A stretch of DNA of 64,000 nt from Defluviitaleaceae bacterium. GTDB taxonomy: Bacteria > Bacillota > Clostridia > Lachnospirales > WQUN01. This document shows, piece by piece, positions 45,830 to 54,438 of this stretch (position 1 is the first letter of the stretch; each line of letters opens with the position of its first letter). The stretch lies in contig WRDO01000005.1 of the NCBI GenBank assembly GCA_009779755.1, forward strand, positions 1 to 64,000, in the 5' to 3' direction. The notes beneath the pieces were generated by a model. The model was not told the origin of the DNA. It did not search any database and saw nothing but the letters and a program-made list of their open reading frames with translations. Both the position numbers and the translations under genes were made by a program.

Positions 45830-46015
45830 ATGATAATCGTCACCCGCATCAACGACCGTGACGTATTAGTCAACTGCGACCAAATTGAAATGATTGAAGA
45901 AGCTCCGGATACCACCATCACGACGATGTCAGGCAAAAAGGTTATCGTACGGGAAACCGTGGACGAAGTGATGGAAAAAATAATTGCCTATAAACAAAAA
46001 TTAATCAAAACATAG
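45830..46015 (+). CDS. flbD: Flagellar FlbD-family protein
   Basis: 61 residues from the ATG at 45830 (CGGAGGG upstream); the frame extends 13 codons further without a ribosome site. Sequence MIIVTRINDRDVLVNCDQIE then TTMSGKKVIVRETVDEV matches the small FlbD (SwrD) protein found between flgE and motA in Bacillota. SwrD raises flagellar torque in Bacillus subtilis. A TATAAT box at 45805-45810 lacks a good -35. Confidence 0.88.
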   Translation: MIIVTRINDRDVLVNCDQIEMIEEAPDTTITTMSGKKVIVRETVDEVMEKIIAYKQKLIKT

Positions 46016-46055
46016 AATGGTTCTATGAGACAACTCCCGAAAGGGGCTGTATGGT

Positions 46056-46871
46056 TTGGAACTCGGCACACTTATCGGAATTATAGCAGGTACATTCTTC
46101 ATTATTTTGGCTATCCTCATCACAGGTGACATGAATCCCGCCATGATTGCGGAATTCGGCGACGCCCCTTCCGTTATGATTGTTATCGGGGGTACGGTTG
46201 CCGCTACTTTCGTTTCCGTTAAAATAGGTACGTTCGTCACGGCGATGAAAGCCGTCGGCATCATTTTTAAACCACCCGCGCAGGACCCCGCCGCCGCCAT
46301 CGATAAAGTCGTACAACTCGCCAACACAGCCCGTAAGGAAGGTGTGCTCGCATTAGAAGAATCCGCAAACAGCATGGACGACGCTTTCCTAAAAAAAGGC
46401 GTTATGCTGATCGTGGACGGCACCGACCCTGAGTTGGTTAAAGATATCATGGAAACCGAACGGTCATGGACTGAAGACCGCCACGGTATGATTGCCGGCG
46501 TATGGGAAATGATGGCTACCTACGCCCCTTCTTGGGGTATGTTGGGTACGATGGTTGGCCTTGTTCTTATGCTTCTCAAATTAGATGAACCCGGCGGGAT
46601 AGGGCCGATGCTCAGCGTCGCGCTCGTAACGACGTTCTACGGTTGTATCATGGCAAACTTTTTGTGTAACCCTATCTGTTCCAAGTTAAAGCAAGTAAGC
46701 AGTGAGGAAATATTATTAAAAACCGTGTTAATCGAAGGAATGCTTTCGATACAGGCGGGTGAAAACCCCCGTATCATTGAAGAAAAATTAAAATCATTCC
46801 TTTCGCCGGCCCTTCGCGGCGGCGTGGGTGCCAAGGCAGCCGAAGCCGCGGGCGGCGGCGGTGATGAATAA
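46056..46871 (+). CDS. motA: Flagellar motor stator protein MotA
   Basis: 271 residues from a TTG start with GAAAGGGG upstream; an ATG 5 bases earlier is out of frame. Four membrane spans. The motif YAPSWGMLGTMVGLVLML carries the conserved proline of MotA; the cytoplasmic loop between spans 2 and 3 interacts with FliG. Forms the ion channel with MotB, whose start overlaps the stop by one base. Confidence 0.93.
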   Translation: MELGTLIGIIAGTFFIILAILITGDMNPAMIAEFGDAPSVMIVIGGTVAATFVSVKIGTFVTAMKAVGIIFKPPAQDPAAAIDKVVQLANTARKEGVLALEESANSMDDAFLKKGVMLIVDGTDPELVKDIMETERSWTEDRHGMIAGVWEMMATYAPSWGMLGTMVGLVLMLLKLDEPGGIGPMLSVALVTTFYGCIMANFLCNPICSKLKQVSSEEILLKTVLIEGMLSIQAGENPRIIEEKLKSFLSPALRGGVGAKAAEAAGGGGDE

Positions 46872-47728
46872 TGAAGGAAAAAAAGAAAGAACAAGGCGCA
46901 AAGATGGTACTGCCCGGTTGGTTTGCCAGTTATGCCGACATGGTAACGGTACTGATGGTGTTTTTTATATTATTGTTTACTATGGCGCAAGTGGACGAAG
47001 CCAAGTTTCAGGAGTTTTTACAGGGTATCCAAGGGGATAATTTTGGCCGGGGTATGGGGGAAAGTATTTTTGAGGATTCATCAATGTTCGAGCATCCCCC
47101 CCCGCCCGCCGATCCGTTGATACCTATACCCACACCGAATGTCGCGGGTGAACTCCCGCCCGATACGCCTGTGTTTACCCAAGGCCAAATCGCGGCGATC
47201 ATGGCGAATTCGTTCCGTACGTATCTGGCGCCTTACGATGTTACCGATACGCCGGGCCAACCCGGAGATGTCGGTATTTTCGTACCCGAAGATGCATCAT
47301 ATGTACGTGTCGTCATGTATGACCGCGCGCATTTCCAGCCCGGGCAGCCGGTCTTACTGCCCCCCGCGATAGGAATGATTGACCGTATGGCTCCCGCCAT
47401 TTTGGATTACGCACAACAAGGCCACACCATAGTGGTCGAGGGTCACGCGGATAATGTACCCATGGCCCCCGGCAGCCCGTACGTGGACAACTGGGGATTG
47501 TCGTCCCAGCGGGCGTCCTCAGTAGTAAGGCATTTGGTGAATGTTTGGGGTATCCCCGCGCATATGATACAAGCGGTCGGAATGGGTGAACACCACCCCA
47601 TCGACACCAACAATACCCCCGAGGGAAGGGCAAACAATCGGCGCGTGGAGATTAAAATATTCACCACCGTCTCGGAAACAACAACAAGACCCGCACCCGT
47701 ATCCCCGTTCACCATCCCCGGTTTGTAA
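46871..47728 (+). CDS. motB: Flagellar motor stator protein MotB
   Basis: 285 residues. A single transmembrane helix with the essential aspartate in WFASYADMVTVLMVFFILLF (about 17-36), a Pro-rich linker, then an OmpA-like peptidoglycan-binding domain (VVEGHADNVPM, WGLSSQRASSVVRHL, NRRVEIKI). It anchors the stator to the wall and carries the ion path. Whether H+ or Na+ drives it cannot be said. Confidence 0.94.
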   Translation: MKEKKKEQGAKMVLPGWFASYADMVTVLMVFFILLFTMAQVDEAKFQEFLQGIQGDNFGRGMGESIFEDSSMFEHPPPPADPLIPIPTPNVAGELPPDTPVFTQGQIAAIMANSFRTYLAPYDVTDTPGQPGDVGIFVPEDASYVRVVMYDRAHFQPGQPVLLPPAIGMIDRMAPAILDYAQQGHTIVVEGHADNVPMAPGSPYVDNWGLSSQRASSVVRHLVNVWGIPAHMIQAVGMGEHHPIDTNNTPEGRANNRRVEIKIFTTVSETTTRPAPVSPFTIPGL

Positions 47729-47757
47729 AAATAAGCGGATAAATAAGGAGCAAGGTT

Positions 47758-48252
47758 ATGGAAAAGAGCAAAGGCAGCCCCTTGATGTTGGTGATAATCG
47801 CCTTGCTTGTATTACTTTTGGCTACGGTCGTCGTGGTAACGATTTACTTAGTTAATGCCTTCGGCGGTGAGGTTGATAACACCGACGCCCCCCGCCACAC
47901 CCCCGTAAAGATCCTTATGCCCGAAGATGTGGACTGGAGCAGGGAGCTGGCTGAAATCCGCACCAATCTGCTGGATCCTCCGTCGGGCAGGCAAAGCGCG
48001 TTTATCGTCACGACTATTCTGGTAGGCATCGATACCACGGTACCCCGCAGGGTAATGGATGATTTTAACGTACAGTTCAATTTTCAGGTTGCGCGCACCC
48101 TCGCCAACGAAGTGCTCTACGCCACCACATATAACGAAGCCAAGACCCCGGAAGGTCGGGACGCCATTGAAGGTCGCATTTTGGCACGGTTACAAATTGA
48201 ATACGGTCCGATCGTAGTCGGTGTGAGAACACCCGGTTGGGCCATCCCCTAA
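47758..48252 (+). CDS. fliL: Flagellar basal-body-associated protein FliL
   Basis: 164 residues. One N-terminal membrane span (about 9-30) and an extracytoplasmic domain ending with the usual short conserved tail. FliL surrounds and stabilises the stator units. AAGGAG precedes the ATG. Divergent in sequence; assigned by topology and its place between motB and fliM. Confidence 0.82.
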   Translation: MEKSKGSPLMLVIIALLVLLLATVVVVTIYLVNAFGGEVDNTDAPRHTPVKILMPEDVDWSRELAEIRTNLLDPPSGRQSAFIVTTILVGIDTTVPRRVMDDFNVQFNFQVARTLANEVLYATTYNEAKTPEGRDAIEGRILARLQIEYGPIVVGVRTPGWAIP

Positions 48253-48270
48253 AGAGGCAGGTGATTCTTC

Positions 48271-49269
48271 TTGGGAGATATTCTATCTCAAGCTGAGATT
48301 GATGCCCTACTAGAGCAAATGAATTCGGGCGACGCCGGTGATACCATTATCCCTTTGGAAATGGCAATCAAAGAGGCGCGCCTTTACGACTGGGCCAATC
48401 CCCAAAAATTCAATAGGGATCAGTTAAGGACCCTTGAAAATATATTCGAAAATTTTGCCCGCAACGTAACATCGTTTATGACGGGATATTTGCGTACTTC
48501 GGCTACGATCGACGTCGTCAACTCCGAAGCGATCATGTACCGTGACTTTAACGTGGCGTTGCCCAGCCCGTGTATATTGGCAATCGTGGAGCTTCAACCG
48601 CTCTCCGGCGGTTCGATAATCGTAGAGATGTCGAGTAATGTAGGATATGCTATAATAGACAGGATTTTGGGCGGGCCGGGGTTTGGGCTCAGGAAGCTAC
48701 GGGAATTTTCCGAAGTGGAAAAAATCCTCCTGGAGCGGGTAATGTTGCAAATGCTCAACTTTTTGCCCGAACCGTGGGAAAATATCATACCCATCCGCCC
48801 GCGTTTGGAAAAAATTGAAACCAACCCCCAATTCGCGCAAATCATCGCCCCTACGGATTTTGTGGCTTTGGTACTGTTAAACATTAAAATCGGCTCGGCG
48901 GAAGGCACCCTGACGTTCTGTTTGCCGCATTTGATGCTTGAACCGATCATGGATAGATTGTACGCGCGCTTCTCCTATGACACGCGCAGGCGGCAGGACG
49001 ATACGGCAGTCTACCGTGAAAAACTGACGGAAGAATTGGAAAAAGCCTTCGTGCCGGTATCGGCCGTGGTGGGTAAGACGCAGGTCATGGTCAGCGAATT
49101 CGTCAATTTACAAGTAGGTGACGTTATCCCGTTGGATAGCTATACCGATTCCGACTTGGTTATTAAGGTGGGTTCCATGCAAAAGTTCCACGCAAAACCG
49201 GGAACGAACCGCGGAAAGTACGCAGTACAGATTACGGCTTTAATTGAGAGGGAGGATGCGAAGGAATGA
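48271..49269 (+). CDS. fliM: Flagellar motor switch protein FliM
   Basis: 332 residues from a TTG start after GGCAGGTG. Starts with the CheY-binding peptide [17 protein letters not shown], then the CheC-like middle domain (about 45-230) and the C-terminal SpoA domain. FliM receives phospho-CheY at the C-ring and flips rotation. The stop overlaps fliY by 4 bases. Confidence 0.95.
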   Translation: MGDILSQAEIDALLEQMNSGDAGDTIIPLEMAIKEARLYDWANPQKFNRDQLRTLENIFENFARNVTSFMTGYLRTSATIDVVNSEAIMYRDFNVALPSPCILAIVELQPLSGGSIIVEMSSNVGYAIIDRILGGPGFGLRKLREFSEVEKILLERVMLQMLNFLPEPWENIIPIRPRLEKIETNPQFAQIIAPTDFVALVLLNIKIGSAEGTLTFCLPHLMLEPIMDRLYARFSYDTRRRQDDTAVYREKLTEELEKAFVPVSAVVGKTQVMVSEFVNLQVGDVIPLDSYTDSDLVIKVGSMQKFHAKPGTNRGKYAVQITALIEREDAKE

Positions 49270-50528
49270 GCGATATGCTTTCTCAAGCTGAACTGGACGC
49301 GTTACTTGGCGGTATGTTGGCTGAGGCGGATGCGGCGCAGCCGGAAGAAGTCCCGCTGACCCCTACGCCTATAACAAAAGGCGAGATCATTGACCGATCA
49401 GCAGAGGTATTTACCCCCGATCAATGCGATGCGTTGGGTGAAATCGGCAACATCAGTATGGGAACGGCTTCCACCACTTTGTTTGCGTTGCTCAACCAAA
49501 AAGTAACGATTACTACCCCAAAAGTAAGGGTTTTGGATTGGGGCTCACTCTCCAACAGCTACGACCGTCCCTGCGTAGGTATACGCGTGGATTACCGTGT
49601 GGGGTTAAAAGGTTCAAATATATTGATTTTAAAAGACCGTGATGTTAAAATCATTGCGGACTTAATGATGGGTGGTACGGGGGATATCTCCGACCCGTTC
49701 GAACTCAACGAAATCGACATGAGCGCGATCGGCGAAGCCATGAACCAAATGGTAGGTTCGTCGGCCACTTCGCTTTCCTCCATGATAAAGGAGAAAGTGG
49801 ACATCAATACGCCCATGCCGTTTATGCTTGAGTTTCAAAAGGACGATTTCCTCGATACCGTAGATTTTACGCCCGATGAACTATTGGCATGTGTTTCGTT
49901 TAGGATGGAAATCGGCACGCTGATAGATTCGGAAATCATGCAAATACTGCCTATCGATTTTGCAAGGGATATGGTAATAAAATTGCAAGGTGATATGATG
50001 GGTACGCCCGCGCCAAGCGCACCGGCACCTGTTTCGGCACCTCCGCAACCCGTTACAGTCCCGCCGCCGCCGCCGCCGCCGCAACCCACCCAACCCCCGC
50101 CGCAACCGGTATATACGCAACCTCCGCCGGATTACGGCGCACCACCCCCGCAACCCATGTATTACGCACCCCCGCCGCAGCAATACGCCGCGCCCCCGCC
50201 CGTACATCAGTTTGCGCCGCCGCCCAATGTGCAGCCCGCCGCCTTCCAACCGCTGGATTACAACGCGGTGTTCCAACAGAAGGAAAACATGGGCATCATT
50301 ATGGATGTGCCGTTGGAGATTACGGTTGAATTGGGACGCACGACCAAAAGTATTCAGGATATTTTGGAATTTTCGCCCGGTACGGTAATCACCTTGGACA
50401 GGATGGCGGGCGAGCCCATTGATATATTGGTAAACGGAAAGTTCGTAGCCAAGGGTGAAGTCGTGGTAATCGATGAAAACTTCGGCATCCGAATCACGGA
50501 CATAGTAAGCGTAGAAAAAAGGATTTAA
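49266..50528 (+). CDS. fliY: Switch protein/CheY-P phosphatase FliY
   Basis: 420 residues. N-terminal CheY-binding peptide [14 protein letters not shown]; a CheC-type phosphatase domain with both ExxN sites, GEIGNI (about 60-65) and GEAMNQM (about 157-163); a long Pro/Gln/Tyr-rich linker (about 245-330); a C-terminal FliN/SpoA domain (about 335-420). FliY is both the FliN part of the C-ring and a phosphatase of phospho-CheY, as in Bacillus. The next gene is cheY itself. Confidence 0.94.
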   Translation: MSDMLSQAELDALLGGMLAEADAAQPEEVPLTPTPITKGEIIDRSAEVFTPDQCDALGEIGNISMGTASTTLFALLNQKVTITTPKVRVLDWGSLSNSYDRPCVGIRVDYRVGLKGSNILILKDRDVKIIADLMMGGTGDISDPFELNEIDMSAIGEAMNQMVGSSATSLSSMIKEKVDINTPMPFMLEFQKDDFLDTVDFTPDELLACVSFRMEIGTLIDSEIMQILPIDFARDMVIKLQGDMMGTPAPSAPAPVSAPPQPVTVPPPPPPPQPTQPPPQPVYTQPPPDYGAPPPQPMYYAPPPQQYAAPPPVHQFAPPPNVQPAAFQPLDYNAVFQQKENMGIIMDVPLEITVELGRTTKSIQDILEFSPGTVITLDRMAGEPIDILVNGKFVAKGEVVVIDENFGIRITDIVSVEKRI

Positions 50529-50569
50529 ACGCCTAATGTGGGCATCAGATATTAAAGGGAGTGAACGTA

Positions 50570-50935
50570 ATGGCTGACAAGACGATTCTTTTGGTGGATG
50601 ATGCGGCTTTCATGCGGATGATGCTAAAGGATATCCTTACCAAGAACGGATACAACGTTATCGGTGAGGCCGAAAATGGCGTTAAGGCCATCGAAAAATT
50701 TAAGGAACTAAAACCCGGTCTATGCATATTGGATATAACCATGCCGGAGATGGATGGGATTGCCGCGGCGAAAGGAATCAAAGCCGCGGACCCGGCTGCG
50801 TTGATAATCATGTGTTCGGCGATGGGGCAACAGGCGATGGTCATCGAATCGATACAAGCGGGGGCGAGGGACTTTATCGTCAAACCCTTCCAACCCGACA
50901 GGGTGTTGGAAGCGGTGAAAAAAGTAATCGGATAG
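50570..50935 (+). CDS. cheY: Chemotaxis response regulator CheY
   Basis: 121 residues from the ATG at 50570 (AAAGGGAG upstream). Acidic pair in LLVDDAAFM, phospho-acceptor Asp in LCILDITMPEMDG, Ser in IIMCSAMG and Lys in FIVKPF are the full receiver set. It carries the chemotaxis signal to FliM and FliY. No kinase CheA is in the window. Confidence 0.94.
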   Translation: MADKTILLVDDAAFMRMMLKDILTKNGYNVIGEAENGVKAIEKFKELKPGLCILDITMPEMDGIAAAKGIKAADPAALIIMCSAMGQQAMVIESIQAGARDFIVKPFQPDRVLEAVKKVIG

Positions 50936-50960
50936 CCCCGTTGTAACGATGGAGATACTT

Positions 50961-51365
50961 ATGCTTTCCACAAACGGGCCAAGCGGTGGCAGTATGCTGT
51001 CGTTGTTTGGTTCGTTTTTTTATATCCTTTTGGTTATGGCGTTTATTATCCTGTTCTGCTATTTCATCCTGCGGTTGATGGGGCGTGTAAAGGGGCGCGG
51101 GGGTGCCTCGGGAAACCTGTATTTAATGGAAAGTATCATCGTGGGTTCGCAAAATATGGTGCAGTTGGTACGCGCGGGGGATAAATACCTGATCATCGGG
51201 GTGACGAAGGAACGTATCACGCTCTTGGCGGAATTGGATGAAGCGCAGATCAAGGAGATTGAACCGTTGCCGCCGATCAAGGATTCATTTAAGAAAATTT
51301 TGGAACGATATTTGCCGAATAACGGCGAGGCTAAGGATGAGAAGGATGACCGCAGAGAAGAATAG
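50961..51365 (+). CDS. fliO: Flagellar biosynthesis protein FliO
   Basis: 134 residues from the ATG at 50961, placed 6 bases after GGAG; an ATG four codons upstream has no site. One transmembrane span (about 8-32), then a small cytoplasmic domain typical of FliO (ESIIVGSQNMVQLVRAGDKY) and an acidic tail. FliO helps assemble the FliP ring of the export gate. Overlaps fliP by 20 bases. Confidence 0.83.
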   Translation: MLSTNGPSGGSMLSLFGSFFYILLVMAFIILFCYFILRLMGRVKGRGGASGNLYLMESIIVGSQNMVQLVRAGDKYLIIGVTKERITLLAELDEAQIKEIEPLPPIKDSFKKILERYLPNNGEAKDEKDDRREE

Positions 51366-52245
51366 GACCAAACATAAAACAAGTTTTATATACTTGCTTT
51401 TTTTTGTGGTTTTTATCGCGGTTTTTTTTCCTGTGGGTGTGTCCGCGGCTGCGCCCGGGCCAACGCTGCCGCCGTTCCCCCTTGTGACGACCCCGCCCGA
51501 ATGGTCACCGTCGCAGGTTTTCCCCGACGGTAACTTCCCGGGGTTAAACGTGTTGTGGGAAGGTTCGGAGGACCCGCAGGAAGTTTCGAGCGCGTTGCAG
51601 ATATTATTTTTGATGAGCCTGATTGCGTTGGCCCCTTCGTTGTTGCTTCTTATGACGGGGTTTACGCGGATTATTATTGCTTTATCATTCATGCGACAGG
51701 CGATGGCCACCCAACAAATGCCCCCCAACCAAGTGTTGATCGGTATCGCGCTTTTTTTGACGATCTTTATCATGACACCCACCTTCCGGGATTTGAATAA
51801 TAACGCGCTGCAACCCTACAGCCGTGGTGAGGTAACGTTTGAGGTCGCGTTTGAAGAGGGGATGCGGCCGATACGGAGCTTTATGATCTCGCAGGTTGCG
51901 CGTAACGAGCGTTACGTCCAGCTTTTCTTTGATTTATCGGGGACGGTATACGAACCCGGCGACCCCGAGGAAGGGTATGAAATCGGTGACGGGATACCCA
52001 ATTATGTGCTGATACCCGCGTTTATCCTGGGGGAACTGACGTGGGGGTTTATCATCGGGTTCATCATATATCTGCCGTTTATCGTCATTGATATGGTGGT
52101 GGCGAGCGTGTTGATGGCGATGGGTATGATGATGCTGCCGCCCGCGATGATTTCATTGCCGTTTAAAATTATGTTATTTTTGCTGGCGGGGGGTTGGACG
52201 ACGTATATCCGGGGGATATTGTTGACATTCGGGGGCGGTGACTGA
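51346..52245 (+). CDS. fliP: Flagellar export gate protein FliP
   Basis: 299 residues from the ATG at 51346 inside the fliO end. A cleavable signal sequence (about 8-35) is followed by the FliP core: MSLIALAPSLLLLMTGFTRI, QMPPNQVLIGIALFLTIFIM and the C-terminal gate helices. FliP forms the core export channel with FliQ and FliR. The stop overlaps fliQ by 8 bases. Confidence 0.95.
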   Translation: MTAEKNRTKHKTSFIYLLFFVVFIAVFFPVGVSAAAPGPTLPPFPLVTTPPEWSPSQVFPDGNFPGLNVLWEGSEDPQEVSSALQILFLMSLIALAPSLLLLMTGFTRIIIALSFMRQAMATQQMPPNQVLIGIALFLTIFIMTPTFRDLNNNALQPYSRGEVTFEVAFEEGMRPIRSFMISQVARNERYVQLFFDLSGTVYEPGDPEEGYEIGDGIPNYVLIPAFILGELTWGFIIGFIIYLPFIVIDMVVASVLMAMGMMMLPPAMISLPFKIMLFLLAGGWTTYIRGILLTFGGGD

Positions 52246-52516
52246 CGTGATTACGGACGCGACGGTACTCGATTTGATCACCGAAGGTTTGGTGACGGTC
52301 ATGTGGGTGGCTGCGCCGCCGCTGGCGATGGGGCTTATCGCGGGTTTGATCATGGCGATATTCCAAACCGTGACAAGCATACAGGAGCCGACCTTGGCGT
52401 TTATCCCTAAAATATTGGCGGTATTGGGGTCGTTGGTGTTCTTCGGGCCGTTTATGTTGGAACGGTTGGTGCGGTACTTCCATTTCGTGCTGGATTTCTT
52501 GCAAAGGATGGCGTAG
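52238..52516 (+). CDS. fliQ: Flagellar export gate protein FliQ
   Basis: 92 residues from GTG, two membrane spans (about 17-42 and 56-80) with ISQ-type residues in MAIFQTVTSIQEPTLAFIPK. Part of the FliPQR channel. A second GTG three codons later is an equally possible start. Confidence 0.93.
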   Translation: MTDVITDATVLDLITEGLVTVMWVAAPPLAMGLIAGLIMAIFQTVTSIQEPTLAFIPKILAVLGSLVFFGPFMLERLVRYFHFVLDFLQRMA

Positions 52517-52519
52517 GGG

Positions 52520-53329
52520 ATGGAATCCCTCCCGATCATCGCTGCTTTTTATGAACAAATCGATGTCTTCATGCTGGTGTTGGTGCGGACACTGGCGTTC
52601 TTTATTTTTTTACCCGTAATATCGGGTATGAGCATACCGATGCTGGTACGCTTATTGTTGGCGGTGGTGGTAGGCGCGTCGATATTTTCATCGGGTATAG
52701 TGACCGCGGTCGTGGCGACCGAAACACTCCCCGCGTTTACCTTGGCCATCCTTACGGAGTTCCTCGCGGGTTTGATGATGAGTTATATCATCTATTTCGT
52801 GTTCAGCATTATCCTGTACGCCGGGCAGGTCATCGACTTTATGATGGGGCTTGCCATGGTGAACATGGTTGATCCGCTGTTGCAAATACAGGTACCCATC
52901 GTGGGTAACCTTTTTTTTATGGCGATTATGGCATTGATGGTGGTGACGGACGGGCTGGCCAATTTTATGTGGGCGTTTATGATCAGCTTTGAGATATTAC
53001 CCATCGGGGCGGCGTTTATATTGGGTAACCAACCTATAATCGAATTTATCGTATTACAAATGACGACATTCGTTATAATGGGCGTACAGATCGCGGTGCC
53101 AATCATCGGCGCGCTGACGATCATAAACGTGGCGCTCGGCGTCATGGTAAAAGCCGCCCCGCAAATGAACGTATTTGTGGTGGGGATGCCGCTGAAGATC
53201 ATCATCGGGTTCTTTTTGCTATTGACGACGATGGCAGGGCCGGTAAACCGGATTTATCGGTACCTGTTTACCTTGGCGTATGATTCGCTGGCGGAGATTA
53301 TATGGGGATTGAGGCCCGACGGATTATGA
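52520..53329 (+). CDS. fliR: Flagellar export gate protein FliR
   Basis: 269 residues with about six membrane spans. Conserved regions include FIFLPVISGMSIPMLVRLLL near the start and MVKAAPQMNVFVVGMPLKI towards the end. Completes the FliPQR gate. Starts 3 bases after fliQ; the 3' end overlaps flhB. Confidence 0.94.
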   Translation: MESLPIIAAFYEQIDVFMLVLVRTLAFFIFLPVISGMSIPMLVRLLLAVVVGASIFSSGIVTAVVATETLPAFTLAILTEFLAGLMMSYIIYFVFSIILYAGQVIDFMMGLAMVNMVDPLLQIQVPIVGNLFFMAIMALMVVTDGLANFMWAFMISFEILPIGAAFILGNQPIIEFIVLQMTTFVIMGVQIAVPIIGALTIINVALGVMVKAAPQMNVFVVGMPLKIIIGFFLLLTTMAGPVNRIYRYLFTLAYDSLAEIIWGLRPDGL

Positions 53330-54438
53330 AAAAGTTATATATTCCGCTAAACCTCCGCTTTTTCGCCGACAGCGGCGGTTCGGAGAAAACCGAAAAGGCG
53401 ACGCCTAAAAAAAAGGAAAAGGCCCGCGAGGAAGGCCAGGTAGCGAAGAGCCAAGAGGTGAGCACGGCTTTTATGTTGCTTGCCATGTTCGCCGCGTTGC
53501 GTGCGTTTTCGGGGTTTATCGCGGACGGGGCGATCGGATTGTTTTATTCGCATTATTCGGCAATACCCACCAGCTTGGAAGCGTTCGAACGGGTGAGCAT
53601 GGCACGTCATGTTGCGTGGGTTTTCGGACAGGTATTGCTTATGTGCGCGCCGTTGTTTATGGTGGCGATGCTCATCGGGGTTATCACCAACATCGTGCAG
53701 GTGGGTTGGAAGGTGACGAGTAAGCCGCTGAAACCCAAGTTCTCCAAGCTAAACCCGATAAAGGGCTTCAAGAAAATCATTTCGTTGCAAAGTTTGATGA
53801 ACCTGCTGAAATCCCTGCTTAAGCTCGGCGTCATCGGTACGGTGGTCTATATCATGTTGGGCACCGCGGCGGAGGAATTGCTTCCGTTGCTCCTTTTTAT
53901 GGACGTAGGGTTGGCGACAGCCAGCATCGGTAATTTGGTTATCAATATAGGGTTGGCGATTGGTGCGCTCTACCTTTTTATAGCGGCGCTCGACTTCGGC
54001 TATACCCGCTGGAAACACGCGAAGGACCTCCGTATGACCAAACACGAGGTAAAAGAGGAATACAAACAAATGGAGGGTAACCCGCTCATCAAAAGTAAGA
54101 TCCGCCAAAAGATGCGCGAGGTGAGTATGCGCCGCATGATGCAAAACGTACCCAAAGCGGACGTCATTATCACCAACCCGACGCATTACGCGGTCGCGCT
54201 AAAGTACGACATTTTAGGTTCCCTGACCGCACCCATACTCGTCGCCAAGGGCGTGGACTTTATGGCGCGGCGCATACGGGAAGCGGGCATCGAAAACGGC
54301 ATAACCATCGTCGAAAACCCGCCATTGGCGCGGGCTATTTATAATGATGTGGAGTTGGATAAGGAAATACCGGAGGAGCTGTACGTGGCTGTAGCGGAGA
54401 TCATGGCGTATGTGTTCCAATTGAAGAATCGAGTGTAG
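53326..54438 (+). CDS. flhB: Flagellar export specificity switch protein FlhB
   Basis: 370 residues from the ATG at 53326 overlapping the fliR stop, giving the usual N-terminus MKKLYIPLNLRFFA then EKTEKATPKKK; an ATG eight codons upstream is the alternative. Four membrane spans and a cytoplasmic domain with the autocleavage motif ITNPTHYAVALKYD. FlhB switches export from rod/hook to filament proteins in response to FliK. Its last 38 bases overlap pyrG on the other strand. Confidence 0.95.
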   Translation: MKKLYIPLNLRFFADSGGSEKTEKATPKKKEKAREEGQVAKSQEVSTAFMLLAMFAALRAFSGFIADGAIGLFYSHYSAIPTSLEAFERVSMARHVAWVFGQVLLMCAPLFMVAMLIGVITNIVQVGWKVTSKPLKPKFSKLNPIKGFKKIISLQSLMNLLKSLLKLGVIGTVVYIMLGTAAEELLPLLLFMDVGLATASIGNLVINIGLAIGALYLFIAALDFGYTRWKHAKDLRMTKHEVKEEYKQMEGNPLIKSKIRQKMREVSMRRMMQNVPKADVIITNPTHYAVALKYDILGSLTAPILVAKGVDFMARRIREAGIENGITIVENPPLARAIYNDVELDKEIPEELYVAVAEIMAYVFQLKNRV

